DNA from: Saccharothrix luteola
GTDB lineage: Bacteria; Actinomycetota; Actinomycetes; Mycobacteriales; Pseudonocardiaceae
Assembly: GCF_020859565.1 (NCBI RefSeq)
Contig: NZ_JAJHUO010000019.1
Span: forward strand, 62,001 to 126,000
DNA length: 64,000 bases
Direction: 5' to 3'
Part shown: positions 1 to 8,789 of the stretch, piece by piece
Numbering within the stretch: position 1 is the first letter of the stretch
How the letters are laid out: each line of letters opens with the position of its first letter
The notes under the pieces: generated by a model
Told to the model about the DNA's origin: nothing
Database searches by the model: none
The model's input: the letters and a program-made list of their open reading frames with translations, nothing else
Program-made: the position numbers and the translations under genes

Positions 1-201
1 GAAGCCGAGCGAGCGGTGCTGGGGGCCTGGTCAGGGGTTCACCTCCACCGCTATTCCACGCCGCAAGAGCACCCCGGAGTAGAGCCGCCGTCGGCCGTCG
101 GGAATGATGAGGCGCGCGCGGTTATACACGCTGACGAGCATGACCGAACACGTGTTCGTGAGGACACGGTCGACGTCGATCGAAATGCGGGAGGATTAGA
201 G

Positions 202-2745
202 GTGACTGCCGTCGAGCAGGAAGAAAGGAGAAGGACTCTCGCATCGCCCGTCTTCGGCGGAGTGCCACCGAGGAACGTCAACTTCACCGGGCGGGCGGAC
301 CTCCTCCAAGAGCTCGAACGGCGTCTGGTCCGGGGCGGGACCGCGGCCGTGCTGCCCGAAACGCTGCACGGCATGGGCGGGGTGGGCAAGTCTCACCTGG
401 CCATCGAGTACGCCTACCGCAACCGCGCGAACTTCGACCTGATCTGGTGGGTGCCCGCCGAGCGGTCGGTCAAGATCGTCAACTCGTTGGTGGAACTGGG
501 ACAACGCCTGGGCCTCGAAGGCGGCGCCGAATCGAACGTGGCGGTCCAGCAGGTGCTCGACGCCCTGCGCAGCGGCAACCACGCCAAGGTCCCGACCAAC
601 TGGCTGCTCATCTTCGACAACGCCGACAGCCCCGACGCCGTGCAGGAGTACCTGCCCACCGGCGGCACGGGACGCATCCTGGTCACCTCGCGCAATTCCC
701 AGTGGTTGAGCGTCGCCCGCCCGCTCGAGGTCAACGTGTTCCAGCGCTCCGAGAGCGTTCAGCTGTTGCGCCGACGTGACCCCGAACTCAGCGAGGAGGA
801 CGCCGGTCGCCTGGCCGAGGCGTTGGGCGACCTGCCGCTCGCCATCGCGCAGGCGGCGGCGTGGCGCGTGGAGACGGGCATGCCCGCCGACGAGTACCTG
901 GAACTGCTGGCCGAGAAGCAGCTGGAACTGCTCAACGTCACCACGACCCTCGACTACCCCGAGTCGGTGGCGGCGATGTGGGACCTGTCGCTCAACGAGC
1001 TCAAGCGCAAGAACCCGTCGGCGCTGCGGTTGCTGCAGGTGTGCGCCTTCCTGTCGCCGGAGCCGATCAACCGCACGATGTTCAGCTACAGCCGCAACAT
1101 CACCGGTGTGCCGCCCGAGCTGTCCCGGGTCCTGCGCGACCGCTTGCGGCTCAACGAGGCCATCCGCGACATCAACCGCTTCGCGTTGGTGCGCGTCGAC
1201 CACCGCACGAACTCCATCGAGCTGCACCGCCTCGTCCAAGCCGTGCTCATCAGCCAGATGAACGAGGGCGACCGCGCGGTCATGCGCAACGCGGCGCACC
1301 TGATCCTGGGTGAGAACGACCCGGAGGCGCCGGAAGAGCCCGACAACTGGCCGACCTACGTCGACCTGAGCGCGCACCTGGCCGCCTCGAACGCCTACGA
1401 GAGCGATGCCGAGTCGGTCCGGTCGCTGCTCCACAACCAGGTCCAGTTCCTCTACCGGTGGGGCGAGCACAAGCGCAGCGCCGAGCTGTCCGAGCGGATG
1501 TACAAGAACTGGGTGGAGCGGTTGGGGGAGGACCACCCGGAGACCCTGCGGATGGGCCGTTGGTACGGCTTCATGCTCTGGGTGGAGGGCCGGTACGCCG
1601 AGGCGACCCCGTTCAACCTGGAACTGCTGGACCGGCATCGCCGCGTTTACGGTGAGGAGCACGAGGCAACCATCGTGGCCGTGGGCCAGGTCGCGTCGGA
1701 CAAGCGGGCGGAGGGCGACTTCGTCGGTGCGCTGGAGCTGTCGAAGCGCAACTACGACATCTGCGTGCGCTATCTCGGCGACGAGGATCCGGTGACCCAT
1801 GGCGCGGCGCACAACCTGGGTGTGAACTTCCGCCTCATGGGTGACTTCGCCTCCGCCGCCACGCTCGACGCCGACACCTGGGACCGGAGGGTGCAGATCT
1901 ACGGCCAGGAGCACGAGGTACCGCTCAACACCCAGGTCGGCCTCGTCCTCGACAAGAGGGAACTCGGCCACTACCGGGAGGCCGCCGCCGAGCAGGAAGA
2001 AATCGTGCGCATCTACGAACGGCGTAGCGAGGGACGACCGCTGAACCCGGCGTGGCTCCGCGCCGTGCGGCACTTGGCTGTGATGCGCAGCAAGGCGGGT
2101 GACCACGAGGGCGCGATGCGCGCTGCGGAGACGGCGTTCGAGGGTTTGCGGCGGCGGTACAACCTCGACCACCCCGACGTGCTCGCCGCCGCGTTGGCCC
2201 GTTCCGTCGAGCTGAGGCACTTGGGTCGCCATGAAACGGCCGCGCAGCTCGCGCAGAACACGCTGACCCGCTATGCCAAGACGTTGGGAGCCGATCACCC
2301 CCACACCCTGTCCGCGGCCGTGAACGTGGCGATCCTCCGCCGCTTGAAGGGCGACTTCGAAGGTGCCCGCGACCTCAACCAGGCGACCTTGGCGGGCTTC
2401 CACACCCGACTGGGTGATGACCACCCGTCCACGTTGATCACCGGGATCAACCTGGCCAGTGACCTGCACGCGTTGGGCGACGTGCAAGGCGCCCACGACG
2501 CCGATGTCGAGATCCTGCGCCGGGTGACAGCGGTCTTCGGCGCCGACCACCCCACCGCGCTGGCTTGCCAGGTGAACCTCGCTCAGGACGTGCGTTCGCT
2601 CGGGCGCACCGACGAGGCGGACCAACTCCACCTGCGAGCGGTGGCCGCCCTGCGTGAACGGCTCGGGCAGCACCATCCTGCGGTGTCCGAGTTGAGCGAC
2701 CCCCGGGCGCGGGCGAACTGCGACATCGACCCGATGCCGCTCTAA
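202..2745 (+). CDS. fxsT: FxsT-like NB-ARC/TPR protein (FxSxx-COOH system)
   Basis: 847-aa STAND-type NTPase. The N-terminus carries FGGVPPRNVNFTGR, the usual opening of FxsT proteins of the FxSxx-COOH peptide systems. The P-loop HGMGGVGKS lies near residues 56-66 and a Walker B-like LLIFDNAD near 135-142. From about residue 410 to the end it is built of roughly 42-residue tetratricopeptide repeats of the LGEDHPETL type. GTG 202 is chosen because GGGAGG sits 7 nt upstream; the frame stays open back to position 16 without a ribosome site. The last 4 nt overlap the convergent HExxH gene. Known FxsT proteins accompany FxsA peptides and modifying enzymes and are thought to sense or regulate; no function is shown by sequence alone. 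Any radical-SAM FxsB would lie left of the window. Confidence 0.85.
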   Translation: MTAVEQEERRRTLASPVFGGVPPRNVNFTGRADLLQELERRLVRGGTAAVLPETLHGMGGVGKSHLAIEYAYRNRANFDLIWWVPAERSVKIVNSLVELGQRLGLEGGAESNVAVQQVLDALRSGNHAKVPTNWLLIFDNADSPDAVQEYLPTGGTGRILVTSRNSQWLSVARPLEVNVFQRSESVQLLRRRDPELSEEDAGRLAEALGDLPLAIAQAAAWRVETGMPADEYLELLAEKQLELLNVTTTLDYPESVAAMWDLSLNELKRKNPSALRLLQVCAFLSPEPINRTMFSYSRNITGVPPELSRVLRDRLRLNEAIRDINRFALVRVDHRTNSIELHRLVQAVLISQMNEGDRAVMRNAAHLILGENDPEAPEEPDNWPTYVDLSAHLAASNAYESDAESVRSLLHNQVQFLYRWGEHKRSAELSERMYKNWVERLGEDHPETLRMGRWYGFMLWVEGRYAEATPFNLELLDRHRRVYGEEHEATIVAVGQVASDKRAEGDFVGALELSKRNYDICVRYLGDEDPVTHGAAHNLGVNFRLMGDFASAATLDADTWDRRVQIYGQEHEVPLNTQVGLVLDKRELGHYREAAAEQEEIVRIYERRSEGRPLNPAWLRAVRHLAVMRSKAGDHEGAMRAAETAFEGLRRRYNLDHPDVLAAALARSVELRHLGRHETAAQLAQNTLTRYAKTLGADHPHTLSAAVNVAILRRLKGDFEGARDLNQATLAGFHTRLGDDHPSTLITGINLASDLHALGDVQGAHDADVEILRRVTAVFGADHPTALACQVNLAQDVRSLGRTDEADQLHLRAVAALRERLGQHHPAVSELSDPRARANCDIDPMPL

Positions 2746-4580
2746 CCAACCGGCCCCAGCCACTCGGCGAGGCGCTCCACGTCGGGCGTCTCGCCGGTGG
2801 CGGCGATCCTCCTCCGCACGGCGCGGACGAGGTGCGGGCGTTCGAGCAACGCCCGCGACGCCGGACCAGGCGACAGTTCGCGCACCGCGATCCCGAAGCC
2901 GGACCACGCGCCGGGCCGGTCCGAGCCCCCGGTGAGTTCGGTCGAGTACAGCGCGTGCGCCCGTTTGTAGTCTCCTGTGACGAGGGCGAAATCCGCCTCG
3001 GTCACGTCTTCGGTGATCTTGTGGACGTGACCGGGAGGGTCGAACCGCAACGCGTCGAGCTCCGCTCGGCCCGCCAGGAGGATGCGGGTGAGGATGGCCT
3101 TGGCATCCAGCCTGGGAGGTGTGGCGGCGGCCACCACGGGGGAGTGGGTTTCCAAGGGCGGCGCCGGCTCTCCCGCGTGCCATCGCTGGGCGCACTCCAG
3201 CACCTGTGCTCGCACCGGGTGCAGGTGCGTGGCGCGCCAGGCCGTGCGGTGGTCCAGTGCTGCTGCCTCTGCGGCTGCGCGCAGTTCGGCGGGCACCGCG
3301 GCCTTGTCCAGAGGCTCCAGCCGCTCCGCCAGGCGAGCGGCGAACCTCCGTCCGAGATCGGTCAGCGACGGGTGCCGGCGTAGCGCGTGAAGCGCTTCGG
3401 TCACCTGAGTGCGAACGAGGGCGAACTCGAAGTGCGCCAGAGCGGCGTGTGAACCGCTCAGGTGCTCGCGTTGCCTCACCCAGAACTCCGCGACAGCGAG
3501 GAAGGCGTTCACCCCTTGGTACAGACCGGATACCGGACGTGGGTCGTCGCGCCACGGCGCGTAGCAGGTGGCCGGCGGGCCCTCGTGGACCAGAGGTGTC
3601 AGATGGCTGATCGCGTTCAGCTTGCTGTGCTGGTACTCGTGCACCATCGTCACGGCCAGCTGTGCCGCGTCGTGCGGTTCGGAGATGATCGCGGCGCCGT
3701 ACCCTTCGCCGACCGACCCGCTGTACGGTCGGAAGCGGTGGGCCGCGGGTCGCGGTGTGATCACCGACAGGCCGCTGGAGAGTTCCCGTGCGCGGTGCGG
3801 GTGGTTCTGCTCCAGGATCGTCCACGCCTCGGCGAAGACCTTGTTCCACCGCGTCGCCGATGATTCCGACAATGGGTCGGGATGCTCGGGGACCTCCAAT
3901 CCCCGGTACGGTCCGGTGTCGTCCAGGTGGATGCGCGGCGCGACGGAACCCGCCTCGTCCCCGAGAAGGCGGATCGGCTCACATTCGACCGGGTGGGCCG
4001 TGCCGTCGCTGGTTTTCACCGTCAACCCCGTCGCATTCGCGACCAACGTGCCATGACCCCATTCGGCCGCCTCGGGCACTCGCACGGAACCCAGGCCGGG
4101 AAGCACGCCGATTCCATTCCACAGCGGAATAGGAATCGCAAATCGCAGTTTTGCGGACAAGCCCCCCGCGGCGGCCAACAGGTGCAATTGGCCGAGGTGG
4201 AACCACACCGGCGCGGTGTCGGTGACCTTGTTCCGGAGGCGCCGCAGGACGTGCGCCAGCCACAGGCCGACCTGCGGACGTGACAGCAGGGCGGCCACCG
4301 CTTCAGGGTCGGCGCGCTCGGCGGTGATCAGGAGTTCCCACGCCTCGTCCACGGGTGGCAACGGGTTTTGTGAGGCGTGGTGGTGGCGGGCGTGGTGCAA
4401 CACCAGGCGCAAGGCGAGTAGTCGCCGTGTCCGCTCGACGTGGTGCAGTAGCGCCGAGGTGCCGCCGTCGGTCCTTTCGGACGCCATGGCGTCGAACTGG
4501 GCCAGAGACATGCCGTGGTGGGGCAGCGATAACCCGTGCGCGGAGTTGCAGCCTGCCACCTCGTGGTCGCCCCTCGTCAT
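2742..4580 (-). CDS. HExxH-motif peptide-modification enzyme (aKG-HExxH type)
   Basis: About 612 aa. The metal-site motif MVHEYQHSKLNA is at residues ~312-323, followed by the family block CYAPWRDDPRPVSGLYQG, which together identify the HEXXH-motif domain of FxSxx-COOH systems (TIGR04267 family). In many such systems this domain is the C-terminal part of FxsB, fused to a radical-SAM domain; here it stands alone, with no radical-SAM cysteine motif. Some relatives are annotated as 2-oxoglutarate-dependent peptide beta-hydroxylases. It starts 17 nt after the stop of the FxsA-like precursor on the same strand, so enzyme and peptide should be cotranscribed. The start may instead be Met at 4511 (MSLAQFDAM), since neither candidate has a clear ribosome site. 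Substrate assignment to the adjacent peptide is inference. Confidence 0.8.
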   Translation of the reverse strand: MTRGDHEVAGCNSAHGLSLPHHGMSLAQFDAMASERTDGGTSALLHHVERTRRLLALRLVLHHARHHHASQNPLPPVDEAWELLITAERADPEAVAALLSRPQVGLWLAHVLRRLRNKVTDTAPVWFHLGQLHLLAAAGGLSAKLRFAIPIPLWNGIGVLPGLGSVRVPEAAEWGHGTLVANATGLTVKTSDGTAHPVECEPIRLLGDEAGSVAPRIHLDDTGPYRGLEVPEHPDPLSESSATRWNKVFAEAWTILEQNHPHRARELSSGLSVITPRPAAHRFRPYSGSVGEGYGAAIISEPHDAAQLAVTMVHEYQHSKLNAISHLTPLVHEGPPATCYAPWRDDPRPVSGLYQGVNAFLAVAEFWVRQREHLSGSHAALAHFEFALVRTQVTEALHALRRHPSLTDLGRRFAARLAERLEPLDKAAVPAELRAAAEAAALDHRTAWRATHLHPVRAQVLECAQRWHAGEPAPPLETHSPVVAAATPPRLDAKAILTRILLAGRAELDALRFDPPGHVHKITEDVTEADFALVTGDYKRAHALYSTELTGGSDRPGAWSGFGIAVRELSPGPASRALLERPHLVRAVRRRIAATGETPDVERLAEWLGPVG

Positions 4581-4597
4581 GGTGCCGGGTCCGTCGG

Positions 4598-4771
4598 TCA
4601 GGAGCCGCCTTCCGAACCGCCGCCTACGCTGCTGCCGGCGTGGTCCACCTGTCTGAGGAGGCGGTCCGTCGACACTGCCAGGATCTCGTCGTCGAATGTG
4701 TCCAACGTTTCGAGGGAAACGTTCGTCAAGTCGACCAGGTCGGAGTCGATCCGCATCGCCGATTCATCCAC
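4598..4771 (-). CDS. FxsA-like RiPP precursor, non-canonical C-terminus
   Basis: 57-aa peptide with the FxsA leader signature: DSDLVDLTNVSLETLD, an acidic DTFDDEIL stretch and a DRLLRQVD helix. In FXSXX-COOH precursors this leader is followed by a C-terminus ending F-x-S-x-x. Here the end is GSSVGGGSEGGS, with no aromatic residue after the leader, so the usual signature is absent. GTG 4771 is preferred because GGGAGG lies 7 nt upstream; an internal ATG at 4756 (MRIDSD) would give 52 aa. It is followed at once by the stand-alone HExxH enzyme. The tail rich in Ser, Gly, Asp and His is the likely modified core; which residue is modified cannot be told. A different radical-SAM step cannot be excluded because upstream sequence is missing. 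Confidence 0.72.
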   Translation of the reverse strand: MDESAMRIDSDLVDLTNVSLETLDTFDDEILAVSTDRLLRQVDHAGSSVGGGSEGGS

Positions 4772-4912
4772 TAGCGGGCCTCCCGAGTTGGCCACCGGGC
4801 AACGGCGCCCCCGCGCGGTGGGGATTCACCTTCGATGGCATGACCCAGTGTAATGTCCTGGAAACAGAGCGGAAGTGGTGCGTATGGCGGTATTCGGCGC
4901 CGTGAGGGGCAA

Positions 4913-5809
4913 CTAAACGCCACTGACCCGTTCGGCCAACAGGGTGTCGAGTTCGGCCATTTCGGTGGAACCGGCGGCGTAGAAGCGGATCGCGGCCAGC
5001 AGTGCTTCGAGGCCACCCGGGTAGTGCGCGCACGTCCGGACGATGCTGACCGTGTCCGGGCGGTCGGCGTTGTGGCGGGTGATGGAGGCGGCGAAGGGCA
5101 CCTCGCGCAGCACGAGGTCGCGTCCCTCGCGGGTGTCGAAGCCGGGGGTGCGCAGCATGACCTCGATGACCGGGCCGAGTTCGGCCAGGGTCAGGCTCCG
5201 GGTGCGGGCGGCGGGGCGTGTGGTCTCGATCGGGTGACCGTCGACCAGGCGGACCCAGACGTGCGCGTCCACCTCCTTCACCTTGGCCTGCGCCGCCACG
5301 TAGTCGTCGGGCCTGGTGGCCGCGTCGTGGTGGACCACGGAGCGGTAGAAGTGGTCGGAGACGACCAGGACCAGGGTGGCGGTCGAGGTCTTGAGGGCCT
5401 GCTTGGCGGCCGGTGCGTCGAGGATCCGGTAGGTGAAGATCATCTCTTCGCTCGTCTTGCCGCGCTCGTCGAAGTGGACCTCGCCGGCGTGCACGGCCAT
5501 CCTCATCCCCAACCGCGCTTCGTGCGCGTGGGTGTGGTTGTGCCTGCGCAGCGCGGCGACGACGCGCTCCGGCAGCCGTTCGACCAGCACGGACTTGGGC
5601 ACGTCGGCGGGCACCAGCACCATCAGGCTGTCGCCCGCGTCGTCCACCGACTTGTCGTCCCAGGGCAGGTCGCAGTCGGCGAACGCGCTCATCAGCACCT
5701 GGTACATGCCGTTGCGCACGGCGGTGCGGTGAGGTGACGTCCGCGCCGGATCGCCGTAGGACTCCACGTCCACGACGACGAACGAGTGGTGCACCGCGGC
5801 AGACTCCAT
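4913..5809 (-). CDS. Degenerate nucleotide-cyclase protein with EAD2-like C-terminus
   Basis: 298 aa. Residues ~8-195 form a class III cyclase-like fold (FVVVDVESYGD, DAGDSLMVLVP, MRMAVHAGEVHFDE), a family common in actinomycetes where catalytic residues are often incomplete. The final ~90 residues (ELGPVIEVMLRTPGFDTREG ... TCAHYPGGLEALLAAIRF) resemble effector-associated domain 2, a small adaptor known from NTP-dependent conflict systems that pairs effectors with sensors. ATG 5809 is preceded by GGGGAGG at 6 nt. It is upstream of, and in the same direction as, the peptide and HExxH genes, with a 141-nt gap, so it may have its own transcript. The association with the FxsT-like STAND protein fits a sensor-effector circuit; this is inference. 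Confidence 0.72.
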   Translation of the reverse strand: MESAAVHHSFVVVDVESYGDPARTSPHRTAVRNGMYQVLMSAFADCDLPWDDKSVDDAGDSLMVLVPADVPKSVLVERLPERVVAALRRHNHTHAHEARLGMRMAVHAGEVHFDERGKTSEEMIFTYRILDAPAAKQALKTSTATLVLVVSDHFYRSVVHHDAATRPDDYVAAQAKVKEVDAHVWVRLVDGHPIETTRPAARTRSLTLAELGPVIEVMLRTPGFDTREGRDLVLREVPFAASITRHNADRPDTVSIVRTCAHYPGGLEALLAAIRFYAAGSTEMAELDTLLAERVSGV

Positions 5810-5910
5810 GTGACCTCCCCATGCTTGTTGTAGTCCAGCCGAGGGGTGGCGTGGCAGCCGCTCCACTCGAAATGACCAACACCCCGGTTGCGGGACGGCC
5901 CGGATCGGGT

Positions 5911-7188
5911 ATGGAGTCGGGTGTGGACGGGTACGGGTGGACGGTCGCGCTGGTCGCGGTGCTGGTGTTGCTGAACGCGGTGTTCGCGGGCAGCGAGATG
6001 GCGCTGATCAGCCTGCGCGAGGGGCAGCTGCGGGCGTTGGAGCGTGACGACCGGGCGTCCGCGAAGACGCTGGTGAGGCTGGCGCGCGACCCGAACCGGT
6101 TCCTGGCCACCATCCAGATCGGCATCACGCTGGCCGGGTTCCTGGCCTCGGCGACGGCGGCGGTGTCGCTGGCCGAACCCCTGGTGCCGGCGCTGTCGTT
6201 CCTCGGCGGCGCGGCGAACCCGGTGGCGATCGCGCTGGTCACGGTGGTGCTGACGTTCCTGACCCTGGTGTTCGGCGAGCTGGCGCCCAAGCGGCTGGCG
6301 ATGCAGTACGCCATGCGCTGGGCGTTGCTCGTGGCACGGCCGCTGCACGTGCTGTCGGCCGCCTCACGGCCCGCGGTGTGGGCGTTGAGCGCGTCGACGA
6401 ACCTCGTGGTCCGGCTGTTCGGCGGCAAACCGGAACCGGAGTCCGAGCAGATGTCGGCCGAGGAGCTGCGCGAGCTGGTCTCCGCCCAGCGCGGCCTCAA
6501 CGCCGAGCAGCGCATGATCATCACCGGCGCCCTGGAGATCAGCGAGCGCCGGCTGCGCGAGGTCCTGGTGCCGCGCCGGTCGGTGGTCACGTTGGCCGCG
6601 GAAACGGACGTGCCGTCCGCCCGCGCCGAGCTGGCCGCCTCGGGCCACTCGCGCGCACCCGTCGCGCGCGGCGGTCACCTGGACGACGTCGTGGGCGTCG
6701 TGCACTTGCGAGACCTGCTCGACGACGACGCCAAGCTGGTCGACGTGGCCCGCACGCCGATGGTCTTCCCCGACTCGGTCCGGGTGTCCGACGCGCTGCG
6801 CCGGTTCAAGGCCGAGCGCGAGCAGCTCGGCCTGGTCGTGGACGAGCACGGCGCGGTCGACGGCATCATCACGCTGGAGGACCTGCTGGAGGAGATCGTC
6901 GGCGAGATCCTGGACGAGACCGACCGCGACGTGATGGCCGTCCGCAGCGGCGCGGACGGCTCGCTCGTCCTGCCCGGCACGTTCCCCATCCACGACCTGG
7001 TCGACCTGGGCGTCGAGCTGGCCGACCCGCCCGAGGGCGACTACGCCACCGTCGCGGGCCTGGTGCTGGTGGTGCTCGGCCGCATCCCCGAGGGCCCCGG
7101 CGACCGGATCACGATCCCCGGCTGGTCCATCGAGGTGCTGAAGGTCGAGCACCACGCCATCACGTCCGTGCGGCTGCGCCGGCGCTGA
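5911..7188 (+). CDS. CNNM/CorC-family (hemolysin-like) membrane protein
   Basis: About 425 aa: an N-terminal DUF21/CNNM transmembrane domain with four hydrophobic segments (AVLVLLNAVFAGSEMALISL, then segments around residues 65-145), a cytoplasmic CBS-pair (residues ~210-335, including VVGVVHLRDLL and GIITLEDLLEEIVGEI) and a C-terminal CorC_HlyC transporter-associated domain ending ITSVRLRRR. Family members influence Mg2+/Co2+ homeostasis; 'hemolysin' is historical. The start is ATG 5911, with GTG 5923 also possible; neither has a strong ribosome site. It is divergent from the cyclase-like gene, with about 100 nt between them, and ends directly against the convergent aminopeptidase gene with no gap. 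Confidence 0.88.
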   Translation: MESGVDGYGWTVALVAVLVLLNAVFAGSEMALISLREGQLRALERDDRASAKTLVRLARDPNRFLATIQIGITLAGFLASATAAVSLAEPLVPALSFLGGAANPVAIALVTVVLTFLTLVFGELAPKRLAMQYAMRWALLVARPLHVLSAASRPAVWALSASTNLVVRLFGGKPEPESEQMSAEELRELVSAQRGLNAEQRMIITGALEISERRLREVLVPRRSVVTLAAETDVPSARAELAASGHSRAPVARGGHLDDVVGVVHLRDLLDDDAKLVDVARTPMVFPDSVRVSDALRRFKAEREQLGLVVDEHGAVDGIITLEDLLEEIVGEILDETDRDVMAVRSGADGSLVLPGTFPIHDLVDLGVELADPPEGDYATVAGLVLVVLGRIPEGPGDRITIPGWSIEVLKVEHHAITSVRLRRR

Positions 7189-8604
7189 CTACCGGCCCGC
7201 CGCCGCGACCCACGCCTCCAGCCCGGCCACGTCGTTGGGAAGCGCGGAGGACAGCACCCGGTTGCCCTCCCGGGTCACCACGACGTTCTCCTCCAGCCGC
7301 ACGCCGATGCCGCGCAGCTCCGGCGGCACCGTCTCGTCGTTGGGGTGGAAGTACAGGCCGGGCTCGACGGCCAGCGCCATGCCGACCTCCAGCGTGCCCT
7401 CGTGGTAGGCGGCCGGGCTGGAGTTGGCGCAGTCGTGCACGTCCAGGCCGAGGAAGTGGCCGACGCCGCACGTGATGTAGCGGCGGTGGTGCTGGCCGTC
7501 CGGGTCGAGCGACTCCTCGACCGACACGGGCAGCAGGCCCCAGTCGTGCAGGCCCTCGGCGAGCACCCGCATGGCCTCCTGGTGGAAGTCCCGGTACGCC
7601 GCGCCCGGCCGCACGACCGCCAGCGCCGCCACCGACGCGCGCTCGATCAGCTCGTGCACCTGCCGCTGCGCGGGGCTGTACGAGCCCGACACCGGCAACG
7701 TCCGGGTGATGTCGGCGGTGTAGAGGGTGTCCAGCTCGACGCCCGCGTCCAGCAGCAGCACGGCGTCCTCGGGCACGGGACCGTCGTTGCGCACCCAGTG
7801 CAGCACCGGCGCGTGCGGCCCGGCGGCCACGATCGAGGCGTAACCCGGGCCGTTGCCCGCGGTGCGGGCGCGCCGGTCGAACGTGCCCTGCAACCACCGC
7901 TCGCCACCGCCCTTGACGGCCGCTCCCAGCTCGGCGGCGACGTCGGCGAAACCGAGGATCGTGGCGTCCACGGCGGCCTGGAGCTGGCCGACCTCCCAGT
8001 CGTCCTTGATCCGGCGCAGCTCGGCCAGCGCGGTGCGCAGCTCGGCGGTGTGGTCGCCGCCCGCCAACGCGTCCAGCAGCGGGTCCACGCCGGTCGTCGC
8101 GTGCACGGCGGGCAGCCTGCCGCGCAGCGCCGACGGCAGCTCGTGCAGCGGGCGGCAGCGCACGCCGAGCGCCTCGCCCCACTCGGCGAGGCCGGGCACC
8201 GGGCCGATCCACAGCTCGCCGTCGCGGGCGTTGGCGAAGAAGTCCGGCTCGTCCGGACCGGCCGGCGGGCGCAGGAACAGCTCCGCGTCGTGACCGCCGG
8301 CGACCGGGTGCATCACCAGCACCGCGCCCTCTGCGGCGCAGCCCGTCAACCAGGAGAAATCGCTGTCGGGCCGGAAGCCGTGGTCGGTGTCGTTGGACCG
8401 CACCGGCGCCCAGCCGGCGGCCACCGCGATGCGCGCGCCGGGCAACGCGGCGCTGAGCCGGTCGCGGTGCGCGGCGGCGGCCCGCGCGGCTCCGGGCGCG
8501 ACCCGGGCGGCGCGGTCGGCCGGGCCCCAGCCGTGCTGGACGAACTCGCGGAACCCGGAGGCGTCGACGAGCTTGCTCGGGTCGCGGCGGGCGGGTTTGG
8601 TCAC
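7189..8604 (-). CDS. pepP: Xaa-Pro aminopeptidase (M24B, aminopeptidase P)
   Basis: 471 aa, usual length for actinomycete aminopeptidase P. An N-terminal creatinase-N-like domain (residues ~40-190) precedes the pita-bread catalytic domain. All five metal ligands are visible: Asp in LLLDAG (~285), Asp in TADITRT (~296), His in GVGHFLG (~382), Glu in VEPGLYF (~413) and Glu in RLEENVVV (~437). It removes N-terminal residues preceding proline, probably in the cytoplasm as no signal peptide is seen. GTG 8604 has an AAGG-type site 9 nt upstream. It abuts the convergent CorC-family gene. Confidence 0.92.
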   Translation of the reverse strand: MTKPARRDPSKLVDASGFREFVQHGWGPADRAARVAPGAARAAAAHRDRLSAALPGARIAVAAGWAPVRSNDTDHGFRPDSDFSWLTGCAAEGAVLVMHPVAGGHDAELFLRPPAGPDEPDFFANARDGELWIGPVPGLAEWGEALGVRCRPLHELPSALRGRLPAVHATTGVDPLLDALAGGDHTAELRTALAELRRIKDDWEVGQLQAAVDATILGFADVAAELGAAVKGGGERWLQGTFDRRARTAGNGPGYASIVAAGPHAPVLHWVRNDGPVPEDAVLLLDAGVELDTLYTADITRTLPVSGSYSPAQRQVHELIERASVAALAVVRPGAAYRDFHQEAMRVLAEGLHDWGLLPVSVEESLDPDGQHHRRYITCGVGHFLGLDVHDCANSSPAAYHEGTLEVGMALAVEPGLYFHPNDETVPPELRGIGVRLEENVVVTREGNRVLSSALPNDVAGLEAWVAAAGR

Positions 8605-8789
8605 CGTGGGCAGCCTTTCGGGTCGGGGCCGTGAGCACGCCCGATCGCGATCGGCGACCGGGCGTCACCCAGGATGCTCTCACCAGCCGGTGCATCGCCC
8701 AACCGGGTGTCTCCTGTGCTGAAACGGCCTACCACGCGTGGGCGATCCGGTAGGTAACAGCTCACGGCTACCTACGGCAGGGGAAACGC

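Noticed and set aside
1-201. Possible 3' end of another fxs gene at the left edge
   Set aside because: No frame gives a recognisable C-terminus and the frame feeding into fxsT lacks a start signal before 202.
196-3849. Very long open frame antisense to fxsT and continuing past it
   Set aside because: GC-rich codon bias keeps antisense frames open; its protein is Arg/Gly/Val-rich low complexity and has no ribosome site or family motif.
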